Source: Lentibacillus jeotgali
Lineage (GTDB): Bacteria > Bacillota > Bacilli > Bacillales > Amphibacillaceae
Direction of reading: 5' to 3'
DNA length: 64,000 bases
Assembly: GCF_000224785.1 (NCBI RefSeq)
Contig: NZ_AGAV01000007.1
Span: 62,001 to 126,000 of the forward strand
Of this stretch, positions 1-7,282 are shown piece after piece (the stretch's first letter is position 1; the number at the start of each line of letters is the position of its first letter). A program made the translations under genes and the position numbers. The notes beneath the pieces are model-generated. The model was not told where the DNA came from. It made no database searches and worked only from the letters and a program-made list of their open reading frames with translations.

Positions 1-23
1 AGAATAATTTCTCCCGGCTTCAT
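1..23 (-). CDS. ureB: Urease subunit beta, N-terminal fragment at window edge
   Basis: Only the first seven codons are present. They read M-K-P-G-E-I-I from an ATG at 23, preceded by a GGAGGGA ribosome binding site. Urease beta subunits open with a very similar M-x-P-G-E sequence, and the gene follows the urease gamma gene by 32 bp on the same strand, the usual ureA-ureB order. The rest of the operon (ureC and accessory genes) would lie left of the window. The identification depends mainly on context. Confidence 0.72.
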
Positions 24-55
24 GTTATCCCTCCTTGCTGTATTTTCGTATCCGG

Positions 56-409
56 TTAATCGCCAATTGGATCATAATACTCTCCTAAATCAGGTTTTTT
101 CGGTGGTTCTGTTGGATTATAAATAACAATTAATTTCGTTCCATCCGGGAAGGTAGCATGTGCATTAATCCTGCTTATCATGGTTGGAACCCCTTCCATC
201 AAATCTTCCTCTGTTAAAATCGTTTTACCGTATACCTGTAAATCGGAAACTGTCATTGTCCCCGTTCTCGCTTTCTCCATAACTTCAAACGTAATCAGTG
301 CCACAGCCTCGGGATAACTTAGCTTAAATCCCTTAGCCAGCCTTTCCTTAGCAAGCCACGCTGCAACCACGATGAGCAATTGCTCCTGCTCCCGCTGGGT
401 TAAATGCAT
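56..409 (-). CDS. ureA: Urease subunit gamma
   Basis: This is the small gamma subunit of nickel urease, which hydrolyses urea to ammonia and carbon dioxide in the cytoplasm as part of the alpha-beta-gamma complex. The 117-residue product begins MHLTQREQEQLL and contains LSYPEAVALIT, YGKTILTEEDLMEGVP and ATFPDGTKLI, all hallmarks of the family. It is about 17 residues longer than the usual 100, because of a Pro/Asp-rich C-terminal tail (PPKKPDLGEYYDP). It is the first gene of a minus-strand operon continuing as ureB. Allantoate hydrolysis by AllC releases ammonia rather than urea, so a link with the allantoin island 36 kb away is not required. Confidence 0.95.
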   Translation of the reverse strand: MHLTQREQEQLLIVVAAWLAKERLAKGFKLSYPEAVALITFEVMEKARTGTMTVSDLQVYGKTILTEEDLMEGVPTMISRINAHATFPDGTKLIVIYNPTEPPKKPDLGEYYDPIGD

Positions 410-594
410 TTATCCTCCTCCTAACGGTATAGGCTATGTTAATATTATGCCAATTTCCTTCTATCAAAATATGATTTTTGTGTTATCAATATTCTTGAAC
501 CAAGTGGAATACTTTTCTCGAAACCTTCTCTGGGTCATATAACCAGATGCTTGCATAGTATGGATGAAGCAGTTATTAGAAAGGATGGAAATTA

Positions 595-951
595 ATGAGG
601 TATCCTGTACAAGGTTATATGACGCAGCCAATTCATCTGCATTCACAGTATGATAATGACTGGAATCACCAGACACATGTACATCCATTTATCGGGGTTA
701 CCGATACTGTGGAAGGTCATCAGCATAAATATGTAGGTCTAACCGAACCGGCACCATCTGGCATACAACATTTTCATGACTATCTAACCTGGACTTTCTT
801 TGTTGATGGTCATCGGCACGTGCTTTACGGGAAAACCGGTCCGGCAATCCCGGTGGAAGGTGGTCACATTCATCATTTTGAAGGTTACACAATCGGCTAT
901 ACGTACCATCAGCATTGGTATAATGGCAGCACGCAAATTGTTGCGGTTTAG
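595..951 (+). CDS. YmaF family protein
   Basis: The 118-residue protein is made of repeated short units with H-x-H pairs (HLHSQ, THVHPF, GHQHKYVG, QHFHDY, GHRHVLYG, GGHIHHFEG, YHQHW). This is the signature of the YmaF family known from Bacillus subtilis, whose biochemical role is not established. The regular His pairs and Gly/Thr-rich strands suggest a beta-rich metal-binding protein, but that is inference. There is no signal peptide or membrane segment. The ATG at 595 follows an AAAGGATGG ribosome binding site, and the gene stands alone. Confidence 0.85.
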   Translation: MRYPVQGYMTQPIHLHSQYDNDWNHQTHVHPFIGVTDTVEGHQHKYVGLTEPAPSGIQHFHDYLTWTFFVDGHRHVLYGKTGPAIPVEGGHIHHFEGYTIGYTYHQHWYNGSTQIVAV

Positions 952-1089
952 CTTTTGTTTTTATATTTGATCATCCTTTATAATAAGTTCAATTATTTCT
1001 GATTGGGCTTTTCTAAGTATGTAATGGATTCACAGAAACACAAACTAAAATAATCTGATTTATGGGAAATTTGTACCATTTGCCAAAAA

Positions 1090-1122
1090 TTAACACATGA
1101 AACATATGTTTTGTAGTATACT
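1090..1122 (+). promoter_or_regulatory. Putative promoter of the holin-like toxin transcript
   Basis: TTAACA at 1090-1095 and TAGTAT at 1114-1119 are 18 bp apart. An overlapping TATACT (1117-1122) is the alternative -10. Both lie about 110 bp upstream of the toxin GTG, leaving a long 5' leader that contains a hairpin. Confidence 0.4.
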
Positions 1123-1158
1123 AAAGTAGGCATGTTATACAGGGTGACGCTTCTCGCG

Positions 1159-1200
1159 GGAAGCAGTAAAAAGTATTACGCTTTTTACTTGGCGGCTTCG
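1159..1200 (+). promoter_or_regulatory. Stem-loop in toxin mRNA leader
   Basis: GTAAAAAG (1166-1173) pairs with CTTTTTAC (1181-1188), and GAAGC (1160-1164) with GCTTC (1195-1199), giving a two-part stem just before the GAAAGGGGGG ribosome binding site of the small toxin ORF. Leader structures of this kind limit translation in type I toxin mRNAs; that role is inferred here. Confidence 0.45.
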
Positions 1201-1225
1201 AATCCCCTCAGAAAGGGGGGAGCGA

Positions 1226-1312
1226 GTGATTGAAATTGACAAGACTCTCGAGTTGATGTTGATGTTTGGAACACTCGTTATATTACTTGTTGACAGCGAT
1301 AAAAAGAAGTAA
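1226..1312 (+). CDS. Putative holin-like toxin of a type I toxin-antitoxin system
   Basis: A 28-residue peptide starts at GTG 1226 after the strong ribosome binding site GAAAGGGGGG. It has an acidic start (MIEIDK), a single hydrophobic segment (LELMLMFGTLVILLV) and a charged DSDKKK end. This is the layout of the putative holin-like toxin peptides (Hol_Tox family) of Firmicutes, which act at the membrane and are normally silenced by an antisense RNA. A hairpin at 1308-1348 overlaps the stop codon and ends in a T-rich run on the minus strand, as expected for an antisense RNA terminating in the toxin 3' end. No antitoxin protein is present. The peptide call is fairly good; toxicity is not shown by sequence. 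Confidence 0.7.
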   Translation: MIEIDKTLELMLMFGTLVILLVDSDKKK

Positions 1313-1355
1313 TCACCCTGTCGTCTCCGTAAACGTGGGGTAATTACTCTTTTGT
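1295..1355. terminator. Hairpin overlapping toxin 3' end, possible antisense RNA terminator
   Basis: AGTAATCACCC (1308-1318) pairs with GGGTAATTACT (1338-1348) with one mismatch. Reading the minus strand, the stem is followed by TTCTTTTTATC, a better U-tract than on the plus strand. This fits a minus-strand antisense RNA ending inside the toxin coding region. Confidence 0.5.
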
Positions 1356-1400
1356 GAAAATCCCGATTCGGAGTCACCGTGCCCTTACGGATAACTGCCC

Positions 1401-1430
1401 GGGTCGCAAGCATAAACTTGCGATCCTTTT
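1401..1430 (+). terminator. Rho-independent terminator of the toxin transcript
   Basis: A 10-bp stem (1401-1410 with 1417-1426, one G-U pair) with loop CATAAA is followed by TTTT. It lies about 90 bp after the toxin stop codon. Confidence 0.65.
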
Positions 1431-1584
1431 ATCGACTTCGGAAAATAACAACCAATGTCATATTATTTGTTTCCATACAAAACTATTCATCATTTCTTAA
1501 TTTTAATCAGCGGCTACAAATCCATAAATGCTTGCACAATTTGTACCTTGAAATTACAATACTCTGCCCCTAATAATGTTTTAT

Positions 1585-1616
1585 GAATCCTAGGATTAAT
1601 GTTAGGGTTCTTTTTC
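1585..1616 (+). terminator. Putative rho-independent terminator
   Basis: GAATCCTA (1585-1592) pairs with TAGGGTTC (1603-1610), followed by TTTTTCTTTA. No gene ends just before it, so it may back up the toxin terminator or end an unrecognised RNA. Confidence 0.5.
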
Positions 1617-1643
1617 TTTATTAAAAAAGAAATATGGAGAGCT

Positions 1644-1754
1644 ATGATTCCAAACGCCACATTAATCCGGCATAAGGGAACGTTTATTATTGCTTCACCG
1701 GAATTGAAAGAAGAAAGTATCGTTAAAAGGGAAGACCTTGAGGGTATAAAGTAA
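1644..1754 (+). CDS. Small hypothetical protein, 36 residues
   Basis: An ORF from ATG 1644 follows the weak ribosome binding site GGAGAGCT. The peptide begins MIPNATLIRHKGTF and ends REDLEGIK. It is soluble-looking and has no motif I recognise. It could be a real small gene or the remnant of a longer one. It is followed immediately by a 15-bp hairpin separating it from the convergent catalase gene. Confidence 0.35.
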   Translation: MIPNATLIRHKGTFIIASPELKEESIVKREDLEGIK

Positions 1755-1788
1755 TTTCAGGAAAATAACAAACGTTACTTCCCTGAAA
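1755..1788. terminator. Bidirectional hairpin between small ORF and catalase
   Basis: 1755-1769 pairs with 1774-1788 (13 of 15 positions) around an AAAC loop. It lies 10 bp beyond the stop codon of the minus-strand catalase gene. The flanking T-runs are weak. Confidence 0.45.
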
Positions 1789-1798
1789 TTGATATAAG

Positions 1799-3838
1799 CT
1801 ATGTTCTATCCCAAAAGCGTTGCTGCGTAATGGCGGAGACAAATTCCTGTCCGAAATTTGGATTATTTGCGGCTGAAACGATGCCAAGTAAATTATTGTC
1901 TTCTGATGCCTGAATAAAAGACTGGCCAGATGAGGCAACACCTATTGGCTTATAGTGCTTATATGCTGTGTGCATGAAATACGTAATATCAGCATTAAAT
2001 TTTGCCTGGTTGTTGGCGTTTCCACCAACAATGTAGATCGAGTCAAGCAGATATGGACTTGTTGTCATAAATGTATAATCAGCTTTGAGTTTTGTGCCAC
2101 CTGAACCAGTGACCGTACCAAGCTTTTCGCTTATAATGTCAACAAAAACCCCGTTTTGACTTAATGTGTTACGTACATTTGTTACTTCTTCATCCTGAAA
2201 ACCATCACCAATCAGTATCCCTACTTTTTGCGTTGCTGCGGAATAGGGGCTATTGACCATGCTAAGAGACGGGTAACTTGTTGTAACAGGTACATGAGAT
2301 CCACTTGGCTGTTCGACACCAATATTATCAGCGACGGTAGAGGCCATTTCCTTATCAACATTGACCAGTAAATTAACGTTTTGCTGGCGGACAGATTCGT
2401 TTTTGACTCTGCCAAGTTGATAACTCAGCGCTTCGATCGTATGCTGCTTTTCGATTGGTGCCATACTGTTCCAAAAAATCCTAGGCTGTGTGAAGTAGTC
2501 TTTGAACGACTCGCTCCGGGCACGTACAGCCTGTCCTTCCACTTTTTTTGGATAATGCTCATATCCGCCTTCTTCCGGGGGTGTTGTGTTTGGCGTATTA
2601 TTTGCCAACGAATTTTTATGATAGTCGACCTGGTCAACATCGATCCGGTATCTCATAGTGCCTCGTCGCGTATTATTATGATACGGGCAAATTGGTTGAT
2701 TGATCGGCAAATCCTGAAAATTAGCTCCGAGACGATGGTATTGTGTACTTTGATAAGCAATTAACCTTGCCTGCAGGACAGGATCATTGGAAAAATCAAT
2801 GCCAGGAACGACATTTGCCGGGTTAAATGCGACTTGTTCCAACTCCGCAAACTCGTTATCGACATTTCGATTTAATGTCATCTTACCGACAGGATGAAAT
2901 GGAACAATTTCTTCCGGCCAGAATTTTGAAGGATCGAGAACATCAAAGTCGTATTTGAATTCATCCTCCATTGGGATCAGTTGAACGCCTAGTTCATACT
3001 CCGGGTATGCACCTCGGTCAATTGCTTCCCGCAGATCGCGCCGGTGGTAGTCCGGGTCGATTCCACCAATTTTTTGTGCCTCATCCATAAGCAGCGAATG
3101 GACACCAAGGAGGGGCTTCCAAGTAAATCGCACAAAGGTTGCTTTCCCTTGTTCGTTGACAAACAGATACGTATTAATCGACCATGATTCTAACATTCGA
3201 TAACTTCTTGGCAGACCCCTATCAGACATAATCCACATCACCTGATGGAGTGATTCCGGATTATTGGCGACATAATCCCAAAAATTGTCGTGTGCAGCAC
3301 TAGCTTGCGGCATTCCTGTGCGCGGATTAGGGAAGTATGCATGCATCATATCCGGAAACTTCATTGCATCCTGATTAATTTTTACAGGCATATCGATAGT
3401 TGTCAGATCGTAATTTCCTTCTTCTGTATAAAACTTCGTGCCCCAGCAGCGCATATCCCTTGCCGTATCCTTGGATCCTCTACTTCCTTGTACGGTAGAA
3501 AACCGGTTAAATACAGGGGTTTTTTTTCCGGCTTCTTGCAAAAACCCAGCTTTTGTATATTCTTTCATTGACTCATAGCATTCAAATTCCCCATGGGCCC
3601 CATAACCTCTTGCATGAACCACTCTTTCCGGTATCTCTTCTTTGCCAAAACGCGTCATTTTCTCGAAATATTCATAGTCCTGACGTAATGAAGGGCCCCG
3701 TTCACCGGCTTTTAATTGATCCTCATCGTTTGATATTTTTTTCCCTTGATTTGTCGTCATTGGCTTGCCTGTGTTTTGGACGCGGTACTGATTCAATTGC
3801 TCATTTTTGAGGTTTTCGTTGTTTCTCGAATTATCCAT
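1799..3838 (-). CDS. Divergent large-subunit catalase with altered distal heme pocket
   Basis: A 679-residue relative of the KatX/KatE catalases, with a catalase core (about residues 25-540) and a C-terminal DJ-1/PfpI-like domain (about 560-679, from KVGILIGDGFQDEE). The distal His is kept (VVHARG, H75), as is the region carrying the heme Tyr (ARLIAYQSTQYHRLG). The distal Asn motif is not: where the neighbour catalase at 25867 has V-A-N-N-M-P-V-F-F, this protein has T-T-I-D-M-P-V-K-I, putting Asp149 at the catalytic Asn position. R-G-F-A is R-C-W-G, and F-V-R-F-S is F-N-R-F-S. Activity may therefore be reduced or changed. The start at 3838 is chosen because AAAGGAAAGGTGG precedes it; an upstream in-frame ATG at 3928 lacks a site. 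Confidence 0.88.
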   Translation of the reverse strand: MDNSRNNENLKNEQLNQYRVQNTGKPMTTNQGKKISNDEDQLKAGERGPSLRQDYEYFEKMTRFGKEEIPERVVHARGYGAHGEFECYESMKEYTKAGFLQEAGKKTPVFNRFSTVQGSRGSKDTARDMRCWGTKFYTEEGNYDLTTIDMPVKINQDAMKFPDMMHAYFPNPRTGMPQASAAHDNFWDYVANNPESLHQVMWIMSDRGLPRSYRMLESWSINTYLFVNEQGKATFVRFTWKPLLGVHSLLMDEAQKIGGIDPDYHRRDLREAIDRGAYPEYELGVQLIPMEDEFKYDFDVLDPSKFWPEEIVPFHPVGKMTLNRNVDNEFAELEQVAFNPANVVPGIDFSNDPVLQARLIAYQSTQYHRLGANFQDLPINQPICPYHNNTRRGTMRYRIDVDQVDYHKNSLANNTPNTTPPEEGGYEHYPKKVEGQAVRARSESFKDYFTQPRIFWNSMAPIEKQHTIEALSYQLGRVKNESVRQQNVNLLVNVDKEMASTVADNIGVEQPSGSHVPVTTSYPSLSMVNSPYSAATQKVGILIGDGFQDEEVTNVRNTLSQNGVFVDIISEKLGTVTGSGGTKLKADYTFMTTSPYLLDSIYIVGGNANNQAKFNADITYFMHTAYKHYKPIGVASSGQSFIQASEDNNLLGIVSAANNPNFGQEFVSAITQQRFWDRT

Positions 3839-4213
3839 TTGGCCACCTTTCCTTTCATTAGGTCTATCTGTAATATGTGAAAAGGTTTCGAGAATATTCA
3901 CCTTCACAAAATCGGAATAAGTTGACAATTATGTTTCTTTAGGGACAAAAGAAGAAAAATGGGCCGTTTTCCAACATGTACGAGATGAAATCTGAGACAG
4001 AATCAAACGTTTTGCTGAATCCGATGAATAAAATAGAGAAGCCATGAGATCGTCTCATGGCTTCTCTGTCATTCTTATGTTTAATCAGACCGCCCATTGG
4101 TACATGGAGCGGTCGCAGTTGAAAAAGATAACAGTTAGTGTGTTTTTTCTTATATTAGCAATTTACTCTCCCGGATTTGAACCCTATTTCCAGAACGTTT
4201 TTAAAATATAACA
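3839..4213. other. Intergenic region upstream of the divergent catalase
   Basis: This 375-bp stretch holds the leader of the minus-strand catalase and a strong hairpin at 4035-4067 ending the patatin-like gene. I found no further gene. No convincing sigma-B or sigma-A promoter could be assigned by eye. Confidence 0.5.
4035..4067 (-). terminator. Terminator of the patatin-like gene
   Basis: A perfect 15-bp stem (4035-4049 with 4053-4067) has a 3-nt loop. On the minus strand it is followed by ATTTTATTC. It lies about 150 bp beyond the patatin-like stop codon. Confidence 0.7.
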
Positions 4214-5110
4214 CTATGAAGACAAATTCTCTTCCACATATGATGAGGGTTTTTCTGAACTTTCGAGAAAGTCCAGTAACGCTTGATGTTTCTCTTGGGC
4301 TACCTGATAACCCTGATAATATAAGGCCTCGAGCTTGTGATGGCTTTTTTCAATCCGGCTGGCTTCCAGCGGCTCCTCGGGCTGGATGATAAAAACTTCG
4401 TTGCGCGCTTCCATGGCACGTATTTTATCCATGATTTCATTGTAGCGCAGATGCCTGTTACGCAATAACTTAATAAGTTCAGGTTTTTCTTTAAACAAAC
4501 GCTTATAAAACCAGTTTAATTTTGTTGGTTTTTTGACATAGTTTTTATTCCGGGTAAGTACGACGACATGCTTGCTTAATCCTTGTTCAATCAGGGGGGT
4601 GATTGGTATCGGATCAGACACTCCGCCGTCAATTAATTGTTTTCCTTTATAGGCAATGCTGGGAGCCAAAACAGGCAGTGAGCAGGAGGCTCTGATTATA
4701 GCTGACAGATCTTTCTGTTTATCAAATTGATCGTAGAAAACAGGTCTGCCGGTATTAATATCGGTTGTGCCGACAATAAATCTGGTGCTCGCCTGTGAAA
4801 AAGATTGAAATTCGAGCGGGAACGTCTGGTTAGCCAGTTTGTCAAAAATCAAATCCATGCTGAACAGTTCCTTCTTCTTCAGCAGCCGTATGATTGATAT
4901 GGCGTCGCGGTTTTTACCTATGGCAGCAAGCAGGTTCGTGTTCCGGTGACGCTGTTTAGCGATATAGGAACTCCCGATCAGCGCCCCTGCTGATGCTGTG
5001 GCGACAGAAGGGAATTCAATCTGCTTATCAAGAAAATAATCCAGTACACCTACTGTAAATGCACACCGCATACCTCCGCCTTCTAACATAAGACCTGCCT
5101 CGTATTCCAA
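4214..5110 (-). CDS. Patatin-like phospholipase family protein
   Basis: Patatin-fold serine hydrolases cleave acyl groups from lipids using a Ser-Asp dyad. The oxyanion loop is LEGGGMR near the N-terminus and the Asp motif is LIDGGVSDP. The nucleophile elbow reads T-A-S-A-G (Ser40) rather than G-x-S-x-G, so the first Gly is missing. The protein is about 298 residues, close to YjjU-type patatins. I place the start at TTG 5110, because AAAGGAAG lies 10 bp upstream and the protein then opens just before GLMLEGGG as relatives do; an ATG at 5134 is possible but has no clear site. The C-terminal third is Lys/Glu-rich. Substrate unknown. Confidence 0.85.
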   Translation of the reverse strand: MEYEAGLMLEGGGMRCAFTVGVLDYFLDKQIEFPSVATASAGALIGSSYIAKQRHRNTNLLAAIGKNRDAISIIRLLKKKELFSMDLIFDKLANQTFPLEFQSFSQASTRFIVGTTDINTGRPVFYDQFDKQKDLSAIIRASCSLPVLAPSIAYKGKQLIDGGVSDPIPITPLIEQGLSKHVVVLTRNKNYVKKPTKLNWFYKRLFKEKPELIKLLRNRHLRYNEIMDKIRAMEARNEVFIIQPEEPLEASRIEKSHHKLEALYYQGYQVAQEKHQALLDFLESSEKPSSYVEENLSS

Positions 5111-5257
5111 AATTCGACACTTCCTTTTTTCCATATACGAGAAATTATATCAGTCATCTGACCATCTAACAATTTATCAGTTTTGGAATCATTTACAAGC
5201 GGAAAAGATAATGAGAAAACCTGATAATTATATAGATATGAAGGAGGGCGAAAAGAA

Positions 5258-5994
5258 ATGTATCAGTACATCTTAAACAGTACGGCACATCGTAACAGCC
5301 AGCTGCCGTGTGGTCCATGGGTCATGATGCAGCAATGGGAACAATTATTGTTTATGCACCAGCGCTTTCCGCGGCGGGTGCTTGAACATTATCTTCCTCC
5401 GGGACTTAAACTGGATACATATGACGGGGATGCTTGGATAAGTGTTATTACGTTTAGAGTAAGTCATGTACGCATTCGTGGATTTCCACCTATTCCGTTT
5501 TTGAACCGTTTTTTAGAAGTGAACGTCCGGACCTATGTGAAACGAAACGGTATGAAGGGGGTCTATTTTTTCAGTCTTGATGCAGATAAGCTGCCAGTCG
5601 TGATGGGAGCAAGGATGGCAACACTTCCATACAGCTATGCAGCTATGTCAATGAACATGCGGGATGGCATTATTTCTTTTCGCAGTGAACGTAAAGGTAA
5701 GAAGCTAGGGTCCCTAAGGGCTGCATATCAGCCGGCAGGTGAACGTTTTTATCCGGAAGGGAGGGCCTTGAAGACTGGCTGGTGGAGCGCTATTTTCTTT
5801 GGACTTATAGGAATGGCAACCTGTATAGATGTGGCATTCATCATAAAAAGTGGGAACTAAGACCAGCTGAAGCGGAGGTGGAGCAGCAGCTGCTGACCCC
5901 ATTTTTGCCCGCCGGGACGATAGGTTCAAATGCCCTCGCGCATTATGCAACATCCCAGACTGCTTTGATTTGGATGATCCGGAAAGAGGGATAA
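5258..5994 (+). pseudogene. DUF2071 (YqjF-like) protein gene, frameshifted
   Basis: The first reading frame (from ATG 5258 after GAAGGAGGG) gives a DUF2071 start: GPWVMMQQWEQLLFMH, then PPGLKLDTYDGDAWIS. Near 5770 the homology passes to another frame: after FYPEG the expected continuation L-E-D-W-L-V-E-R-Y-F-L-W is read one base earlier and runs to RPAEAEVEQQLLTPF and a stop at 5994. The shift falls in a G-rich run (GGAAGGGAGGGCC), consistent with loss of one base. Read without the shift, the protein ends at 5860 (200 residues) with an unrelated tail. This could be a true pseudogene, a phase-variable tract or a sequencing error. Function of intact relatives is unknown. Confidence 0.82.
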
Positions 5995-6120
5995 GGGTTT
6001 TTTAGTAAATCTTCCCTTATCGATTGCAAGTGTATAATATTAATTATTTGAGTGGTCATTTGAATCTCATGGGTGAATAAGGTGGAAAACCGGTGATTCC
6101 TACCGCACAGATTGCTGATT

Positions 6121-6327
6121 TCATGCTACCCTCGCGCGAAATTCAGGGAGTGTCGCGTGATCTCATGCTACCCTCGCGCGAAATTCAGGGAGTGTCGCGC
6201 GATCTCATGCTACTCTCGCGCGAAATTCAGGGAGTGTCGCGCGATCTCATGCTACTCTCGCGCGAAATTCAGGGAGTGTCGCGCGATCTCATGCTACCCT
6301 CGCGCGAAATTCAGAACACCCGCACGA
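6121..6327. repeat. 21-bp phased array A (42-bp higher-order unit)
   Basis: A 42-bp unit is repeated almost perfectly about 4.6 times. Each unit holds two half-units sharing TCGCGCGA. The G-C-G-C-G-like core begins at 6134, 6155, 6176, 6197, 6218, 6239, 6260, 6281, 6302 and, degenerate, 6323: every step is exactly 21 bp. The array fills the gap between the convergent DUF2071 and sdhB genes and ends 14 bp from the sdhB stop codon. All frames are open by chance of the period, giving spurious 14-residue repeat ORFs. Confidence 0.9.
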
Positions 6328-6340
6328 CCCTATCCCGATC

Positions 6341-7111
6341 TTAATAGTTGTCGCTTCCAAAAAAGCTTTTAAAGGATTCGAGGGTGGCTTCCCGATTGAC
6401 TGCCGCAATTGATGTGGTGATCGGGATACCTTTAGGACAAACCTGCACACAGTTTTGTGAATTGCTGCAGCCTTGCAGACCTCCTTCTTCCATAAAGCCA
6501 TCAATACGCTCTTCACTATTCATTTCTCCGGTCGGGTGGGCATTTTTAAGCCGTACCTGAGGGAAGACGAACGGCCCCATGAATTCACTCTTATCATTAA
6601 CATTCGGACATGCTTCCAGGCAGACACCGCATGTGAAACATTTCGAAAGTTCATAGGCCATGAGACGCTTCTTTTCATTCATCCGTGGACCGGGCCCAAT
6701 GTCATATGTACCGTCAATCGGTATCCAGGCTTTTACCTGTTTCAGAGAATCAAACATGCTCTCGCGGTCAATGATCAGATCCCTTACCACTGGAAATGTG
6801 CGCATTGGCTCTATTCGAATGGGCTGTTCCAGGTCATCAATCAGCGTTGAACAAGCCTGACGGGGAACGTCGTTAATTAGCATGGAACATATGCCGCACA
6901 CTTCTTCAAGGCAACTCATTTCCCACTGAATCGGAATGGTTTCTTCACCATCTTTGTTAACAGGGTTTTCCCGAATATACATGAGTGCAGAAATAATATT
7001 CATGTTAGGACTGTACGGGATTGAGAATTCTTCCTTATATGGTTCGGAGCTAGGATCTTTTTGTCGTTCTATGATTAAATGAATTGTTTTTTCTTCCGTT
7101 GTTGCAGCCAA
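6341..7111 (-). CDS. sdhB: Succinate dehydrogenase/fumarate reductase iron-sulfur subunit, stand-alone copy
   Basis: SdhB carries electrons from the flavoprotein SdhA to quinone through three Fe-S clusters. All ligands are visible: 2Fe-2S Cys67, 72, 75 and 87; 4Fe-4S motif C158FTCGVCLEAC; 3Fe-4S/4Fe-4S motif C215-x5-C-x3-CP. The 256-residue protein matches Bacillus SdhB along its whole length. The start is TTG 7111, eight bases after AAAGGAG; upstream in-frame codons are not SdhB-like. Unusually, sdhC and sdhA are not next to it: a racemase gene runs divergently on one side and a repeat array follows on the other. It is either a relocated single copy or an extra paralogue. Confidence 0.92.
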   Translation of the reverse strand: MAATTEEKTIHLIIERQKDPSSEPYKEEFSIPYSPNMNIISALMYIRENPVNKDGEETIPIQWEMSCLEEVCGICSMLINDVPRQACSTLIDDLEQPIRIEPMRTFPVVRDLIIDRESMFDSLKQVKAWIPIDGTYDIGPGPRMNEKKRLMAYELSKCFTCGVCLEACPNVNDKSEFMGPFVFPQVRLKNAHPTGEMNSEERIDGFMEEGGLQGCSNSQNCVQVCPKGIPITTSIAAVNREATLESFKSFFGSDNY

Positions 7112-7203
7112 TTTGATTTCTCCTTTCTGGATCGATTTAAACTTCGGATACCAGCAGTGAATGACGAGTTGATAGTAATAGTATTGGAACACAGTGTTAA
7201 ATT

Positions 7204-7232
7204 TATACAACGGGAATAATGTGTGATATAAT
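7204..7232 (+). promoter_or_regulatory. Extended -10 promoter of the racemase gene
   Basis: TATACA (7204-7209) and TGATATAAT (7224-7232) form a promoter with a 17-bp spacer and an extended TG -10 element, about 45 bp upstream of the racemase start codon. Confidence 0.6.
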
Positions 7233-7282
7233 AATAATAGATAAGTTTTCCGATTAAAATACTCAGCTAAAGGGTGGATACG

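Noticed and set aside
464-688. A 74-residue minus-strand ORF overlapping the start of the YmaF gene
   Set aside because: It overlaps a clear gene, lacks a ribosome binding site and has no recognisable features.
1440-1570. Minus-strand promoter for the toxin antisense RNA
   Set aside because: Several TTG- and TAATAT-like boxes exist, but no pair has acceptable spacing, so only the terminator-like evidence is reported.
3945-4010. A degenerate fragment of the interspersed repeat (GAAAAATGGGC, CTGAGACA)
   Set aside because: Only short matches without the paired ends or GC-rich core; too weak to call.
6093-6372. Two overlapping ORFs with perfect 14-residue repeats in array A
   Set aside because: A 42-bp period keeps frames open automatically. 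The frames give different repeats, there is no proper ribosome binding site, and the sequence matches a noncoding repeat class seen at five other intergenic loci.
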